From positions 682,001 through 746,000 of the forward strand of contig NZ_CP104854.1 of assembly GCF_050916235.1 (NCBI RefSeq): a stretch of 64,000 nucleotides of DNA. The letters are read 5' to 3'. The notes beneath the pieces are model-generated. The model was not told the origin of the DNA and did not search any database. It was given only the letters and a program-made list of their open reading frames with translations. The translations under genes and the position numbers were made by a program. Below, in pieces: positions 1 through 7,572 of the stretch (the first letter of the stretch is position 1; every line of letters starts with the position of its first letter). Source of the stretch: Maridesulfovibrio sp050916235 (GTDB lineage: Bacteria > Desulfobacterota > Desulfovibrionia > Desulfovibrionales > Desulfovibrionaceae).

Positions 1-1
1 C

Positions 2-625
2 CAGATCAACCCCCATTTCCTGTTCAACTCGCTTAACACAGTCACCTCCTTCTGCCGGACCAACCCGGACCGGGCCCGGGAACTGCTGCAGGAACTTTCC
101 AAGTACATGCGCAAGAATCTGGACAGCAGCCGGGGTTATGTTCCGCTGCATGAAGAACTGGCCCAACTGCACAGCTACCTGGCCATTGAACAGGCCCGCT
201 TCGGCGAGCGGATCAAGGTTGACCTGAAAGTGGAGGAAGAGTGTCTGGAATGGCCCATACCTCCGCTGATCATCCAGCCGCTGGTGGAAAACAGCGTGAA
301 GCACGGCATTCTGGGCAAAGAAGACGGTGGGACAATCTCCATTGAAATCCACTGTGAAAAAGATGAAATGCATGTCAGCATCAGTGATGACGGTGTTGGA
401 ATGGACCAAAGCCGTATTGAACGAATCTATGAGCGCAAAAAAATCGACTCCCGCGAGAAAGGAATCGGGGTGCGTAACTGCGTAAGAAGGCTTGAACAGA
501 TTTACGGCCCGCAGTACCGGATGGAGATCACAAGTACTCCCGGAGTTGGAACGGTAATCAGATTCAGGATACCCAGACTCAGGGGAACATCACAGGTACA
601 GGAACTGGCTGTAGATTATTGCTGA
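2..625 (+). CDS. Sensor histidine kinase, LytS type, C-terminal part (5' end outside window)
   Basis: The reading frame is open from base 2 and ends with TGA at 623-625, so the gene enters from the left. The first visible residues contain the phosphoacceptor motif of LytS/YehU-type kinases (PHFLFNSLNT, bases 14-43), followed by a HATPase_c domain: N box ENSVKHG, G1 box DDGVGMD and G2-like GIGVRNCVRRL. Kinases of this family sit in the membrane and phosphorylate LytTR response regulators. The input domain and any partner regulator lie outside the window. It is followed on the same strand by a small gene pair and then a CstA-family carrier; LytS/LytTR systems such as BtsSR and YpdAB control CstA-type or related carriers in enterobacteria, so a regulatory link is an inference from position. 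Confidence 0.9.
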   Translation, partial: QINPHFLFNSLNTVTSFCRTNPDRARELLQELSKYMRKNLDSSRGYVPLHEELAQLHSYLAIEQARFGERIKVDLKVEEECLEWPIPPLIIQPLVENSVKHGILGKEDGGTISIEIHCEKDEMHVSISDDGVGMDQSRIERIYERKKIDSREKGIGVRNCVRRLEQIYGPQYRMEITSTPGVGTVIRFRIPRLRGTSQVQELAVDYC

Positions 626-691
626 GACCTTGATTTAAACTTATGCCTGCCGTAAATTGTGGACAAAAATCCAACCTCCGGACATGAAACA

Positions 692-1126
692 ATGAGCAAC
701 TGCAAACGATTCTGCCACACGCACATACTGGATTCCTTTGCCGCACGCATTCAGATCCTTTCGGAAACCGTCCACTCCAAATCTCCGACAGGCACCAACC
801 TGCTCTCAACCATCAATACACTGTTTGTGATCAAGAGCCTAAGCAAGATCGTGATCATGAATTTTTCCACGGACTGGCAGGATGCCGCCTGTGACATAAA
901 CAGGGACGGGGACTGTGAGAGGGTGCTCGACAAGGCGGTCAGGTTAAGGGATCAGCTGGTGGAAACCCACATGACGCTATGCACACTGGCCTCGCCCTTC
1001 GCGCGCTGGGCCGGACGGAGGCTTACAGGTCCTGTTCTGGACTGGAATGATCTGGTCCTCGACCTCTCCATAGCGTCCGACCCGCACATTCAGAGCTCGC
1101 TTTCCCAGCTTGAGGAGGTGCTTTAG
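692..1126 (+). CDS. Unrecognised 144-residue protein, first gene of a small pair
   Basis: I do not recognise the family. The ATG at 692 (MSNCKRFCHT) is preferred over a GTG at 659, although neither has a strong ribosome binding site. The protein is soluble, without signal peptide or membrane segment, mixed alpha-helical, and ends in an acidic stretch (SQLEEVL). It stops two bases before the RelE/ParE-like gene at 1129, so the two are probably translated together. That arrangement would suit an antitoxin, but no helix-turn-helix, ribbon-helix-helix or Phd-type N terminus is evident, and at 144 residues it is longer than most antitoxins. It could also be an unrelated regulator. Function left open. 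Confidence 0.6.
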   Translation: MSNCKRFCHTHILDSFAARIQILSETVHSKSPTGTNLLSTINTLFVIKSLSKIVIMNFSTDWQDAACDINRDGDCERVLDKAVRLRDQLVETHMTLCTLASPFARWAGRRLTGPVLDWNDLVLDLSIASDPHIQSSLSQLEEVL

Positions 1127-1128
1127 CC

Positions 1129-1491
1129 ATGCTGCAGCTTCAGGAAACAGAGGCCTACCTGCGTTATGAAAAAAGCTTGCTCAAAAAATACCCACAGGCA
1201 CAAAAAGACATTGCCAAAGCCAAAAAACTCATCCTCAAAAAACCGGGTAACGGGGTAGTATATCGGGGCCTCAACACTCTCGCCCTTCGCAAAATCAGGG
1301 TAGCCATCACCATGCTGCGCATTTCCGCCCGCAAGGGACTCAGGCTTTTCTACTTCTATTCGGAAAAAAAGAACAAGGCAGTTCCCATCTACATCTTCAA
1401 GAAAGGTCATCCCCAGACCGAAGGTCAGGTCATGAAACTTTTCAGCCGGGCAGTTGACGAGGTTGTGGCGGAATTGAAGAGTGTGAATTAA
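1129..1491 (+). CDS. RelE/ParE-fold-like small protein
   Basis: A 120-residue basic protein. Two N-terminal helices rich in Lys/Gln are followed by a beta-rich core: LRKIRVAI, then KGLRLFYFY and AVPIYIFKKG, then a C-terminal helix. The succession of a basic strand, an aromatic G-x-R-x-(F/Y)-Y strand and a hydrophobic strand ending in Lys-Lys resembles RelE/HigB/ParE toxins, which cleave ribosome-bound mRNA or inhibit gyrase. Assignment is by pattern only and catalytic residues cannot be fixed. The gene follows the 144-residue gene by two bases and precedes the CstA-family gene by 130 bases. An orphan or housekeeping protein of this fold is the alternative. Confidence 0.5.
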   Translation: MLQLQETEAYLRYEKSLLKKYPQAQKDIAKAKKLILKKPGNGVVYRGLNTLALRKIRVAITMLRISARKGLRLFYFYSEKKNKAVPIYIFKKGHPQTEGQVMKLFSRAVDEVVAELKSVN

Positions 1492-1545
1492 GCCCTTCAG
1501 CCCCAAAAGTCATTTCAAACACCGAAAACGACACTTCAGACACAA

Positions 1546-1575
1546 ACCGTAGAATCCGGTCCTCATTCCGTGCAA
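1546..1575 (+). promoter_or_regulatory. Possible LytTR-type direct repeat upstream of cstA
   Basis: Two similar nonamers, ACCGTAGAA (1546-1554) and TCCGTGCAA (1567-1575), begin 21 bases apart, one turn-spacing typical of LytTR sites, and lie 47 bases before the cstA start. The match to a LytTR consensus is only partial, so this is tentative. The cstA ribosome binding site GGAGG is at 1609-1613. Confidence 0.25.
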
Positions 1576-1621
1576 CAAGGGCTCATACTTTTTATCAGCT
1601 CTAGGAACGGAGGACCTTACA

Positions 1622-3037
1622 ATGCTATTTTTCTTTGCCTGTGTGGCAGCACTTATCGTCGGTTATCTGATTTACGGTAAATTCGTGGACAACGTTTTTG
1701 CCCCGGACGCAAACCGCACCACCCCCGCATACGCCATGCGCGATGACGTGGACTACATGCCCATGCCCATGTGGAAGCTCATGTTCATCCAGGTGCTGGA
1801 CATCGCCGGAATCGGCCCCATCTTCGGCCCCATCCTCGGTGCGCTTTACGGACCTGTGGCACTTATCTGGATCGTTATCGGCTGTATCTTCGCCGGTGCG
1901 GTTCACGACTATTTCAGCGGAATGCTCTCCCTGCGCAACAACGGGGCATCCGTACCCGAACTGGTCGGTGAATATCTCGGCATGTCCGCCCGTCAGGTTA
2001 TGCGCGTGTTCGCTTTCGTACTGCTCATGCTGGTCGGTGTAGTATTCGTACTTTCCCCCGCCAAACTGCTCACCGGCCTGACCGGAATCAACACCGGCAT
2101 CCTCGTGGCCTGCATCTTCGGATACTACTTCCTGGCAACAATTCTTCCCATCGATAAACTCATCGGCAAGCTCTACCCCCTGTTCGGCGCACTGCTGCTG
2201 GTCATGACCATCGCCCTTGCCGCCGCCCTGATGTTCAGCGGGCACCCGATTCTTCCCAACCTCGACTTCACTGTTAACACCAGCCCCACAGGCAAACCCA
2301 TCTGGCCCCTGCTCTTCATCACCCTGTCCTGCGGCGCAATCAGCGGCTTCCACGCCACCCAGTCCCCGCTTATGGCCCGCTGCGTGAAAAACGAAAGAGA
2401 AGGACGCCCCGTATTCTACGGCGCAATGATCATCGAAGGCATCATCGGCCTGATCTGGTGTACCATCGGCCTTTCCTTCTACGATTCCCCTGAAGCCCTT
2501 AACGCAGTAATCGCTGCCGGTTCTCCTTCCGCAGTAGTTTCTGAAGTGGCAAACACCCTGCTCGGCCCCATCGGCGGCATATTCGCAATCATCGCAGTCG
2601 TAATCCTGCCCATCACCAGTGGCGACACCGCATTCCGCTCCACTCGCCTCATCGTTGCGGAAACATTCAAGATGGATCAGGGCCCCGCAATCAAGCGCCT
2701 CATGATCGCAGTTCCCTTGTTCGCCCTTGGTTACGTGATCTCCACCCAGAACTTCTCCGCAATCTGGAGATACTTCGGATTCTCCAACCAGTGCCTGTCC
2801 ATGCTGGTTCTCTGGACCTCCGCAGTATACCTCGCTCAGAAAGGCAAGTTCCACTGGATTGCATCCATCCCCGCAACCTTCATGACCGCGGTTGTTGCAA
2901 CCTTCATCAGCCAGGCTGAAATCGGTTTCGGACTCGATATGAACATCTCAATCCTGATCGGCATAGCCGCCGCAATTGCCGCAATTGCAATCTTCCTCGT
3001 GAAGTTCGTGCAGCCCAAGGCCGCTCAGGAAGTATAA
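1622..3037 (+). CDS. cstA: CstA-family carrier (pyruvate/peptide transporter family), short form
   Basis: An inner-membrane protein of 471 residues made almost entirely of hydrophobic helices. It carries family hallmarks: an N-terminal GYLIYGKFV segment, DVDYMPMPMWKLMFIQVLDIAGIGPIFGPILGALYGP at residues about 42-78, and FHATQSPLMARC near residue 245. CstA relatives take up pyruvate or peptides; enterobacterial CstA and BtsT are about 700 residues, so this is the short type that lacks the long C-terminal part. The start has a good GGAGG site eight bases upstream. A terminator follows at 3076. The LytS-type kinase just upstream makes carbon-source-dependent control plausible, but substrate and regulation are inferred. 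Confidence 0.9.
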   Translation: MLFFFACVAALIVGYLIYGKFVDNVFAPDANRTTPAYAMRDDVDYMPMPMWKLMFIQVLDIAGIGPIFGPILGALYGPVALIWIVIGCIFAGAVHDYFSGMLSLRNNGASVPELVGEYLGMSARQVMRVFAFVLLMLVGVVFVLSPAKLLTGLTGINTGILVACIFGYYFLATILPIDKLIGKLYPLFGALLLVMTIALAAALMFSGHPILPNLDFTVNTSPTGKPIWPLLFITLSCGAISGFHATQSPLMARCVKNEREGRPVFYGAMIIEGIIGLIWCTIGLSFYDSPEALNAVIAAGSPSAVVSEVANTLLGPIGGIFAIIAVVILPITSGDTAFRSTRLIVAETFKMDQGPAIKRLMIAVPLFALGYVISTQNFSAIWRYFGFSNQCLSMLVLWTSAVYLAQKGKFHWIASIPATFMTAVVATFISQAEIGFGLDMNISILIGIAAAIAAIAIFLVKFVQPKAAQEV

Positions 3038-3075
3038 ATATCACTCCTAAAAAAGAATCACATACCACCCACAGC

Positions 3076-3109
3076 AAAAAGCCCGTCTGCGTCAGCAGGC
3101 GGGCTTTTT
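3076..3109. terminator. Bidirectional intrinsic terminator between cstA and atpG
   Basis: A ten-pair stem (GCCCGTCTGC / GCAGGCGGGC, one G-T pair) with loop GTCA, flanked by A5 on the left and T5 on the right. It suits termination of both convergent units. Confidence 0.9.
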
Positions 3110-3202
3110 CGTTGAAAAAGACACATAAATCGTACTACCATGGCACCAATTATCAACAAACTCTGAAATCGACTTAGAAAACGCCAATCCTTAACGGCTG
3201 CG

Positions 3203-4063
3203 TCACCCCCCCACAACAGCCTCCACCCCGGCGACTATGTCCAGCAGTTCCCCGGTGATGGTCCCCTGACGGGTGTTGCGGTACTCGGACTCAAGCAACT
3301 CGACATGCTCGATGATATTCTTCTCGGCCACCTGCATGGCGGCAAGCCTTGCACTGTTTTCCGCGGCCAAAGACTGGACTATGGCCCCGTACACTGAAAT
3401 ATAAAGGTGTTCTCGAAAAAGGCTTGAAAAGAGACTTTCCGGCGGAACATTGATCATGGGCAGGGAACGCCCTTCCCATGCGGAATTACTGCTCCGTTTT
3501 TCTAGGGGAAACACATGGTTCACTGAGACCTTATCGCCATCGGTCACATGCAGGTTGCCGACAATGCTGAAACCGGTCATCCCGTGCCCGGCCCTCCAAG
3601 CCTCAAGCTTGCGCTCTATTTCATCAACAACCGTATCAACGCCTCGCAGGCTTCCGGGCACACGAAAATTCTGCTCAACCGTCACGCCAGCATCCTCGAG
3701 TGCCCCCTGTATGCGCTCCCCGCAGGTCCAGCAGGAAACAATGCGGCCACCCGCGGAAAGTTCCTCAATGGCACGCAGAGTCCGGTTTCTGGCGGCCTCA
3801 TTGAACTGCCCGCACATGCCCTGATCCGAGCCAATGGCAAGCACCACAGCCGTCCCTGTACGCGGACCGCGCGGCAGAATACCGGCATTGCGGAAAAAGA
3901 CCGTCCAGCCCTGCTCGACCACCTCGGCGTACTCTCCGACTCCCTTTGCAGCATTCTCAAAATGCCGGATATTGACCGCGGCAAGGGCCTTCATGGTCTT
4001 GACCACCGACAGCAGATCGCCGGTTGTTGCTATCTTTCGGCGTACGGCCTCAAGCTGCTGCAT
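3203..4063 (-). CDS. atpG: N-ATPase gamma subunit
   Basis: Central rotor shaft of the rotary ATPase; 286 residues. The N-terminal helix (MQQLEAVRRKIATTGDLLSVVKTMKALAAVNI) and C-terminal helix (ENSARLAAMQVAEKNI, then TRQGTITGELLDIVAGVEAV) are the conserved coiled-coil ends that insert into the alpha3beta3 ring. The middle is more divergent than in standard F-type gamma subunits, as expected for N-ATPases. It is the last gene of the operon and overlaps the end of atpA by 14 bases, indicating coupled translation. In F-type operons atpG lies between atpA and atpD; here it is terminal, which fits the N-ATPase gene order. Confidence 0.93.
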   Translation of the reverse strand: MQQLEAVRRKIATTGDLLSVVKTMKALAAVNIRHFENAAKGVGEYAEVVEQGWTVFFRNAGILPRGPRTGTAVVLAIGSDQGMCGQFNEAARNRTLRAIEELSAGGRIVSCWTCGERIQGALEDAGVTVEQNFRVPGSLRGVDTVVDEIERKLEAWRAGHGMTGFSIVGNLHVTDGDKVSVNHVFPLEKRSSNSAWEGRSLPMINVPPESLFSSLFREHLYISVYGAIVQSLAAENSARLAAMQVAEKNIIEHVELLESEYRNTRQGTITGELLDIVAGVEAVVGG

Positions 4064-5576
4064 TTGCCTCCCTCCACAAGGACATGTGGTGAACTATGGC
4101 CTTTTCCAACTCCGCCCAGACTCCGTCCTTCGGTCCGGCTTGAGGCAGTCTTTCCATGGATTCAAAGCCCTCCTCAAGCTTTGTGATCAAATATTCCTGA
4201 ACCTCACTGATCCGTTCAAGCGGGATGTCATCCAGCAGTCCAAGTGACACGGTCCAGAGTATGACCACCTGCTCAGCTGCGTTCAGCGGAGAAAAACGGT
4301 CCTGCTTGAGCAGTTCCCGCACCCGCAGACCGTGTTCAATGCGCTTGCGGGTATCCTGATCAAGCCGGGTTCCGAATCTGGCAAAAGCCTCCAGCTCCTG
4401 AAACTGAGAGTAGGTCAGCCGCAGGTCTCCGGAAACCTTTCGGTAAGCCGGGGCCTGTGCCCTTCCGCCCACTCTGGATACGGACTTACCCACATCTATA
4501 GCTGGGAGCATGCCTTTCTGAAACAGAACCGGCGACAGGTAAATCTGCCCGTCTGTGATGGAAATAAGGTTGGTAGGAATATAGGCCGAAATGTTCTGGG
4601 CCTCGGTCTCCACTATGGGCAGGGCGGTCAGTGTTCCGCCGCCGTGCTCCGGCTTGAGCCTTGTGGAACGTTCCAGCAACCTTGAATGGATGTAAAAAAT
4701 ATCGCCGGGAAAAGCCTCGCGTCCGGGAGGACGGCGCATGAGCAGACTGAGCTGCCGATATGCCTGAGCATGGCGGGTCAGGTCATCGTAAACAATCAGG
4801 ACATCCTTGCCCTGTTCCATAAAATATTCCGCCATGCTGGTGGCAGCATAAGGAGCAATGTACTGCATCCCCGAAGGAGCATCGCCTTCTACAACCACCA
4901 CGAACGTATAACTCATGGCCCCGTGAGAACGCAGGGTGTCGATTACCCGCGCAACCGAAGCACTGCGCTGACCGATGGCACAATACACGCAGACCACATC
5001 CCCCTTCTTCTGGTTCAGGATGATATCAAGCGCAATGGCGGTCTTACCGGTCTGCCGGTCCCCTAGGATGAGTTCACGCTGTCCGCGGCCGATGGGAATC
5101 AGGGTATCGATCACCTTGATCCCGCTTGCCATGGGAGTATCAACCGGGGCACGCATAAGAATCGGCGGGGCCTCGGACTCCACAACACGGGTTTCAAATG
5201 TCTCAGGATGCGGCCCACCGTCCAAAGGGTTGCCGAGAGGATCAACGATGCGACCCAGCAGGGATTCCCCGACAGGGACACTGAGAACCTGTCCCGACGG
5301 AACAGCCTCGTCACCAGCCCTAAGCCCGGTATTGGAGCCGAGAAGCGCCACCCCGATGGAGTCCTCCAACAAGTCCAGTGCCATACCCGGTACTCCGACC
5401 CCGAGGGTAATCAACTCCTCTGAACGCACCGAGCCCAGACCCTCTATGCGCGCCACGCCGCGCGCCACGGAAAGAACCCTGCCCACCTCGCGGGATTGCG
5501 GGCTGTAGTCCATGTTTTCACGACCTTTTTCCACTGCGCCGAGCGCCTTATCTATATTCTCTGATATGAATCCCAT
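4050..5576 (-). CDS. atpA: N-ATPase alpha subunit
   Basis: Non-catalytic nucleotide-binding subunit of the ATPase headpiece, 508 residues, full family length. Seen are the N-terminal beta-barrel (GRVLSVARGVARIEGL), the P-loop GDRQTGKTA near residue 168, the Walker B region VLIVYDDLTRHA, and the ALPIVETEAQNISAYIPTNLISITDGQIYL block shared by alpha subunits. The arginine-finger region is SRVGG near residue 368. The start ATG follows GGAGG at nine bases; this GGAGG lies in the intergenic repeat at 5583-5679. A gap of 233 bases separates it from atpF, unusual in an operon where other genes overlap or nearly touch. It overlaps atpG. Confidence 0.97.
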   Translation of the reverse strand: MGFISENIDKALGAVEKGRENMDYSPQSREVGRVLSVARGVARIEGLGSVRSEELITLGVGVPGMALDLLEDSIGVALLGSNTGLRAGDEAVPSGQVLSVPVGESLLGRIVDPLGNPLDGGPHPETFETRVVESEAPPILMRAPVDTPMASGIKVIDTLIPIGRGQRELILGDRQTGKTAIALDIILNQKKGDVVCVYCAIGQRSASVARVIDTLRSHGAMSYTFVVVVEGDAPSGMQYIAPYAATSMAEYFMEQGKDVLIVYDDLTRHAQAYRQLSLLMRRPPGREAFPGDIFYIHSRLLERSTRLKPEHGGGTLTALPIVETEAQNISAYIPTNLISITDGQIYLSPVLFQKGMLPAIDVGKSVSRVGGRAQAPAYRKVSGDLRLTYSQFQELEAFARFGTRLDQDTRKRIEHGLRVRELLKQDRFSPLNAAEQVVILWTVSLGLLDDIPLERISEVQEYLITKLEEGFESMERLPQAGPKDGVWAELEKAIVHHMSLWREANAAA

Positions 5577-5582
5577 ACCGGT

Positions 5583-5679
5583 CTGCCTCCGGCGGCCCTG
5601 AAGGGCTGATTATGATGCGCTTTGCGCTTTAGACGATTTGATTTCGCCTCCGGCGGCCAAAGGAGCTAAGCCCCTTTGG
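5583..5679 (-). repeat. Structured intergenic repeat, copy A (atpF-atpA spacer)
   Basis: On the minus strand: a hairpin at 5679-5657 (nine pairs, one G-T, loop CTTAG), then CCGCCGGAGGCGAAATCAAA and a GCGC-rich tail (AAAGCGCAAAGCGC), then a second GCCGCCGGAGGC at 5594-5583 that provides the ribosome binding site for atpA. The same arrangement occurs at 22813-22884 with 22 identical bases in the core and compensating changes in the hairpin stem. Probably a dispersed intergenic repeat family of this genome. Confidence 0.75.
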
Positions 5680-5809
5680 AATCCCTGATACTTTTCATCT
5701 TTTCCTTGCATGGACACCGTCTGACAATCACATTTTGACGCATAAATACAGGAGTTCTCTTAATGAGAACATGCTGTTCAAACGAAACACTTCACCAATT
5801 ACACCCAGT

Positions 5810-6544
5810 TTACTCAACACGGATCTCATCCAGAATCTTCCGTTCAAGTTCCTCCGTGTAGGAGGCCAGATTCCACTCCCATTTACGGTCCCCGGCGATC
5901 AGTTCCATTCCAAGGCCGAGCTTGGGAACATGAAGGAAAACCAGTTCATTCCCCGACGGAAAAAGATCTGCAAGGATTGTTTCCAGCTTATGCCTATGTG
6001 CCGGGGTCTGCTCGAATCCCGTGCGGACCAGAATTTCACAGCTTCCGCAATCCATCCCGCTGGCCTCGGTCGCTATTTTGCGGATGAATCCGCCAAGCAC
6101 AAACTCCTCCAATTCGCTGTCTGCAAGATCCCTGACCATGCGGGCAGCTGTCTTCGCAACCTCATGGACAAGCCGCTTGCGCAGATTCAGGGCTACGGCT
6201 TCCTTTTCACGCCCAAGCGCAGCAAGCCACTCGTCACGCATGGTTTCGATTTCGGCACGGGCTGATTCCTCAGCCTGCCTGCGCCACTCCTCAGACTCGG
6301 CATGAATGCGGGCCATGACTTCCGCAGCCCGTTCATCCAGCTCTTCGCGCTCGGAATCAAGCCTTACCGATAAGGCCTCGGCTTCGGCACGGGCCGCACG
6401 GACCCCGGCCATCTCCGCAGCAACCTGCTCCTTCCGTGCCTGCATGGCATTGACTATCGGGCCGTAAAGAAACAGCTTCAGCAACACCATAAGGACGAAG
6501 AAGTTCAGGATCTGAGCAAAGATCGTGAACCAGTCCAACAGCAT
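5810..6544 (-). CDS. atpF: N-ATPase b subunit (long form)
   Basis: Peripheral stalk subunit. One N-terminal membrane helix (LLDWFTIFAQILNFFVLMVLLKLFLYGPI, residues 2-30), then a long Ala/Glu/Arg-rich coiled coil (about 33-150) and a C-terminal globular part (about 160-244). At 244 residues it is much longer than the usual 156-170 residue b subunit. The operon has no separate delta gene, and N-ATPases are known to lack it, so the C-terminal extension may take over the contact with the alpha subunits; that role is inference. It starts two bases after the atpE stop codon. Confidence 0.93.
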   Translation of the reverse strand: MLLDWFTIFAQILNFFVLMVLLKLFLYGPIVNAMQARKEQVAAEMAGVRAARAEAEALSVRLDSEREELDERAAEVMARIHAESEEWRRQAEESARAEIETMRDEWLAALGREKEAVALNLRKRLVHEVAKTAARMVRDLADSELEEFVLGGFIRKIATEASGMDCGSCEILVRTGFEQTPAHRHKLETILADLFPSGNELVFLHVPKLGLGMELIAGDRKWEWNLASYTEELERKILDEIRVE

Positions 6545-6546
6545 TA

Positions 6547-6825
6547 TCAGCCTCCGGCCTTTTCAAGGAAATAGGCCCAGAAAGGATTGGCGAAAAGCAA
6601 TATCATGGCCAGCACGAAGCAGTAGATGGCTGTTGATTCGACCATCGCCATTCCCACAAACAGAAACTTGACGATCGTATTGGTCTCATCCGGCTGCTGG
6701 GCAATTGAACTCAATGCCCGCGCGAGAGCCATACCCTCACCAATAGCCGGACCGATGGCCCCGATGCCCATACATATCCCGGCCGAAATTATCGACCCGA
6801 AAGCAATCCAACCAAGAGTTTCCAT
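6547..6825 (-). CDS. atpE: N-ATPase c subunit (rotor ring) with two carboxylates
   Basis: A 92-residue two-helix hairpin proteolipid. The start METLGW at 6825 has AAGGAGG six bases upstream, which excludes the upstream in-frame start. Helix 1 contains GIGAIGPAIGEGMALARAL, with Glu where the Ilyobacter Na+-ring has Gln; the loop RALSSIAQQPDE is typical; helix 2 contains MVESTAIYCFVLAMILLFANPF, with the ion-binding Glu followed by Ser-Thr and Tyr, as in Na+-binding rings. Two carboxylates per subunit are characteristic of N-ATPases. Na+ use was proposed for this class, but at least one two-carboxylate ring has been reported to favour protons, so the ion is not settled by sequence. Confidence 0.95.
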   Translation of the reverse strand: METLGWIAFGSIISAGICMGIGAIGPAIGEGMALARALSSIAQQPDETNTIVKFLFVGMAMVESTAIYCFVLAMILLFANPFWAYFLEKAGG

Positions 6826-6903
6826 CTTATTCCTCCTTGAAGTTATACGCACTGTTCAAACTGAATCAGGTGGCTCAACCGAGTAAAGCCCGTTAGTAGA
6901 ACC

Positions 6904-7572
6904 TTATGAATGAACTTCCAGTCCGGCCGCAATAAAGACCGCAGCCAGCACAGTAAAAATATATGCCTGAACCACACCTATAAGCAGCCCGAGCAACTGC
7001 ATGATCACAGGTACGAAAAGGGGCATTATCACAAGAAGAATAGCTCCCATCATGGTTCCGCTTAAAATGTTGCCGAACAGGCGGACCGCCAGCGCAAATG
7101 TGCGGCTGATTTCGCCGATTATGTTGAACGGCAGCATAAATGGGGAAGGTCTGATGTACCCCTTCAAATAATTGCGCAATCCATTTTCCTTGATGCCGTA
7201 GTACGGCACAGAGAAAAACACGATAAGGCTGAAGGCAGTAGTTGTTGAAAGGGATCCCGTAGGAGGCTGGAATCCCGGTATGGCAGAAAGGAGATTGGAC
7301 AGCAGGATAAATATAAACAATGTCCCCAGAAGGGGCAGGAATTTTTCCGGCCGCTGATTGGTGGCATCCCGTATCTGCGAAAGCAATCCGCCGACCAGAA
7401 CTTCCAGAATGTTCTGGCTGTCGGGAACGATAGAAGCCGATGTTACGCGCCTTGTCACCAGCCATGAGAACATCACAAGCAGCAACATTACCGCCCATGT
7501 AAACAGGATGGTGGCATTCAGCATGATGAATCCGGAGCTGAAATAGATGATATGGTCAGGACTTATTTCCAT
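6904..7572 (-). CDS. atpB: N-ATPase a subunit (stator channel)
   Basis: A 222-residue integral membrane protein forming the ion half-channels next to the c ring. It has about six hydrophobic segments. The essential arginine region is visible as EISRTFALAVRLFGNILSG near residues 155-173 and the last helix ends LLIGVVQAYIFTVLAAVFIAAGLEVH, as in F-type a subunits. It is shorter than the E. coli protein (271) and close to other N-ATPase a subunits. The start overlaps the end of atpR by ten bases. The SDP/R/H-type ATPase signature is otherwise normal. Confidence 0.95.
   Translation of the reverse strand: MEISPDHIIYFSSGFIMLNATILFTWAVMLLLVMFSWLVTRRVTSASIVPDSQNILEVLVGGLLSQIRDATNQRPEKFLPLLGTLFIFILLSNLLSAIPGFQPPTGSLSTTTAFSLIVFFSVPYYGIKENGLRNYLKGYIRPSPFMLPFNIIGEISRTFALAVRLFGNILSGTMMGAILLVIMPLFVPVIMQLLGLLIGVVQAYIFTVLAAVFIAAGLEVHS

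Noticed and set aside
1625..2854. Long open frame (409 codons) on the minus strand
   Set aside because: It mirrors the CstA gene; composition is rich in Asp, Gly, His and Cys as expected from an antisense frame, and it has no family match.
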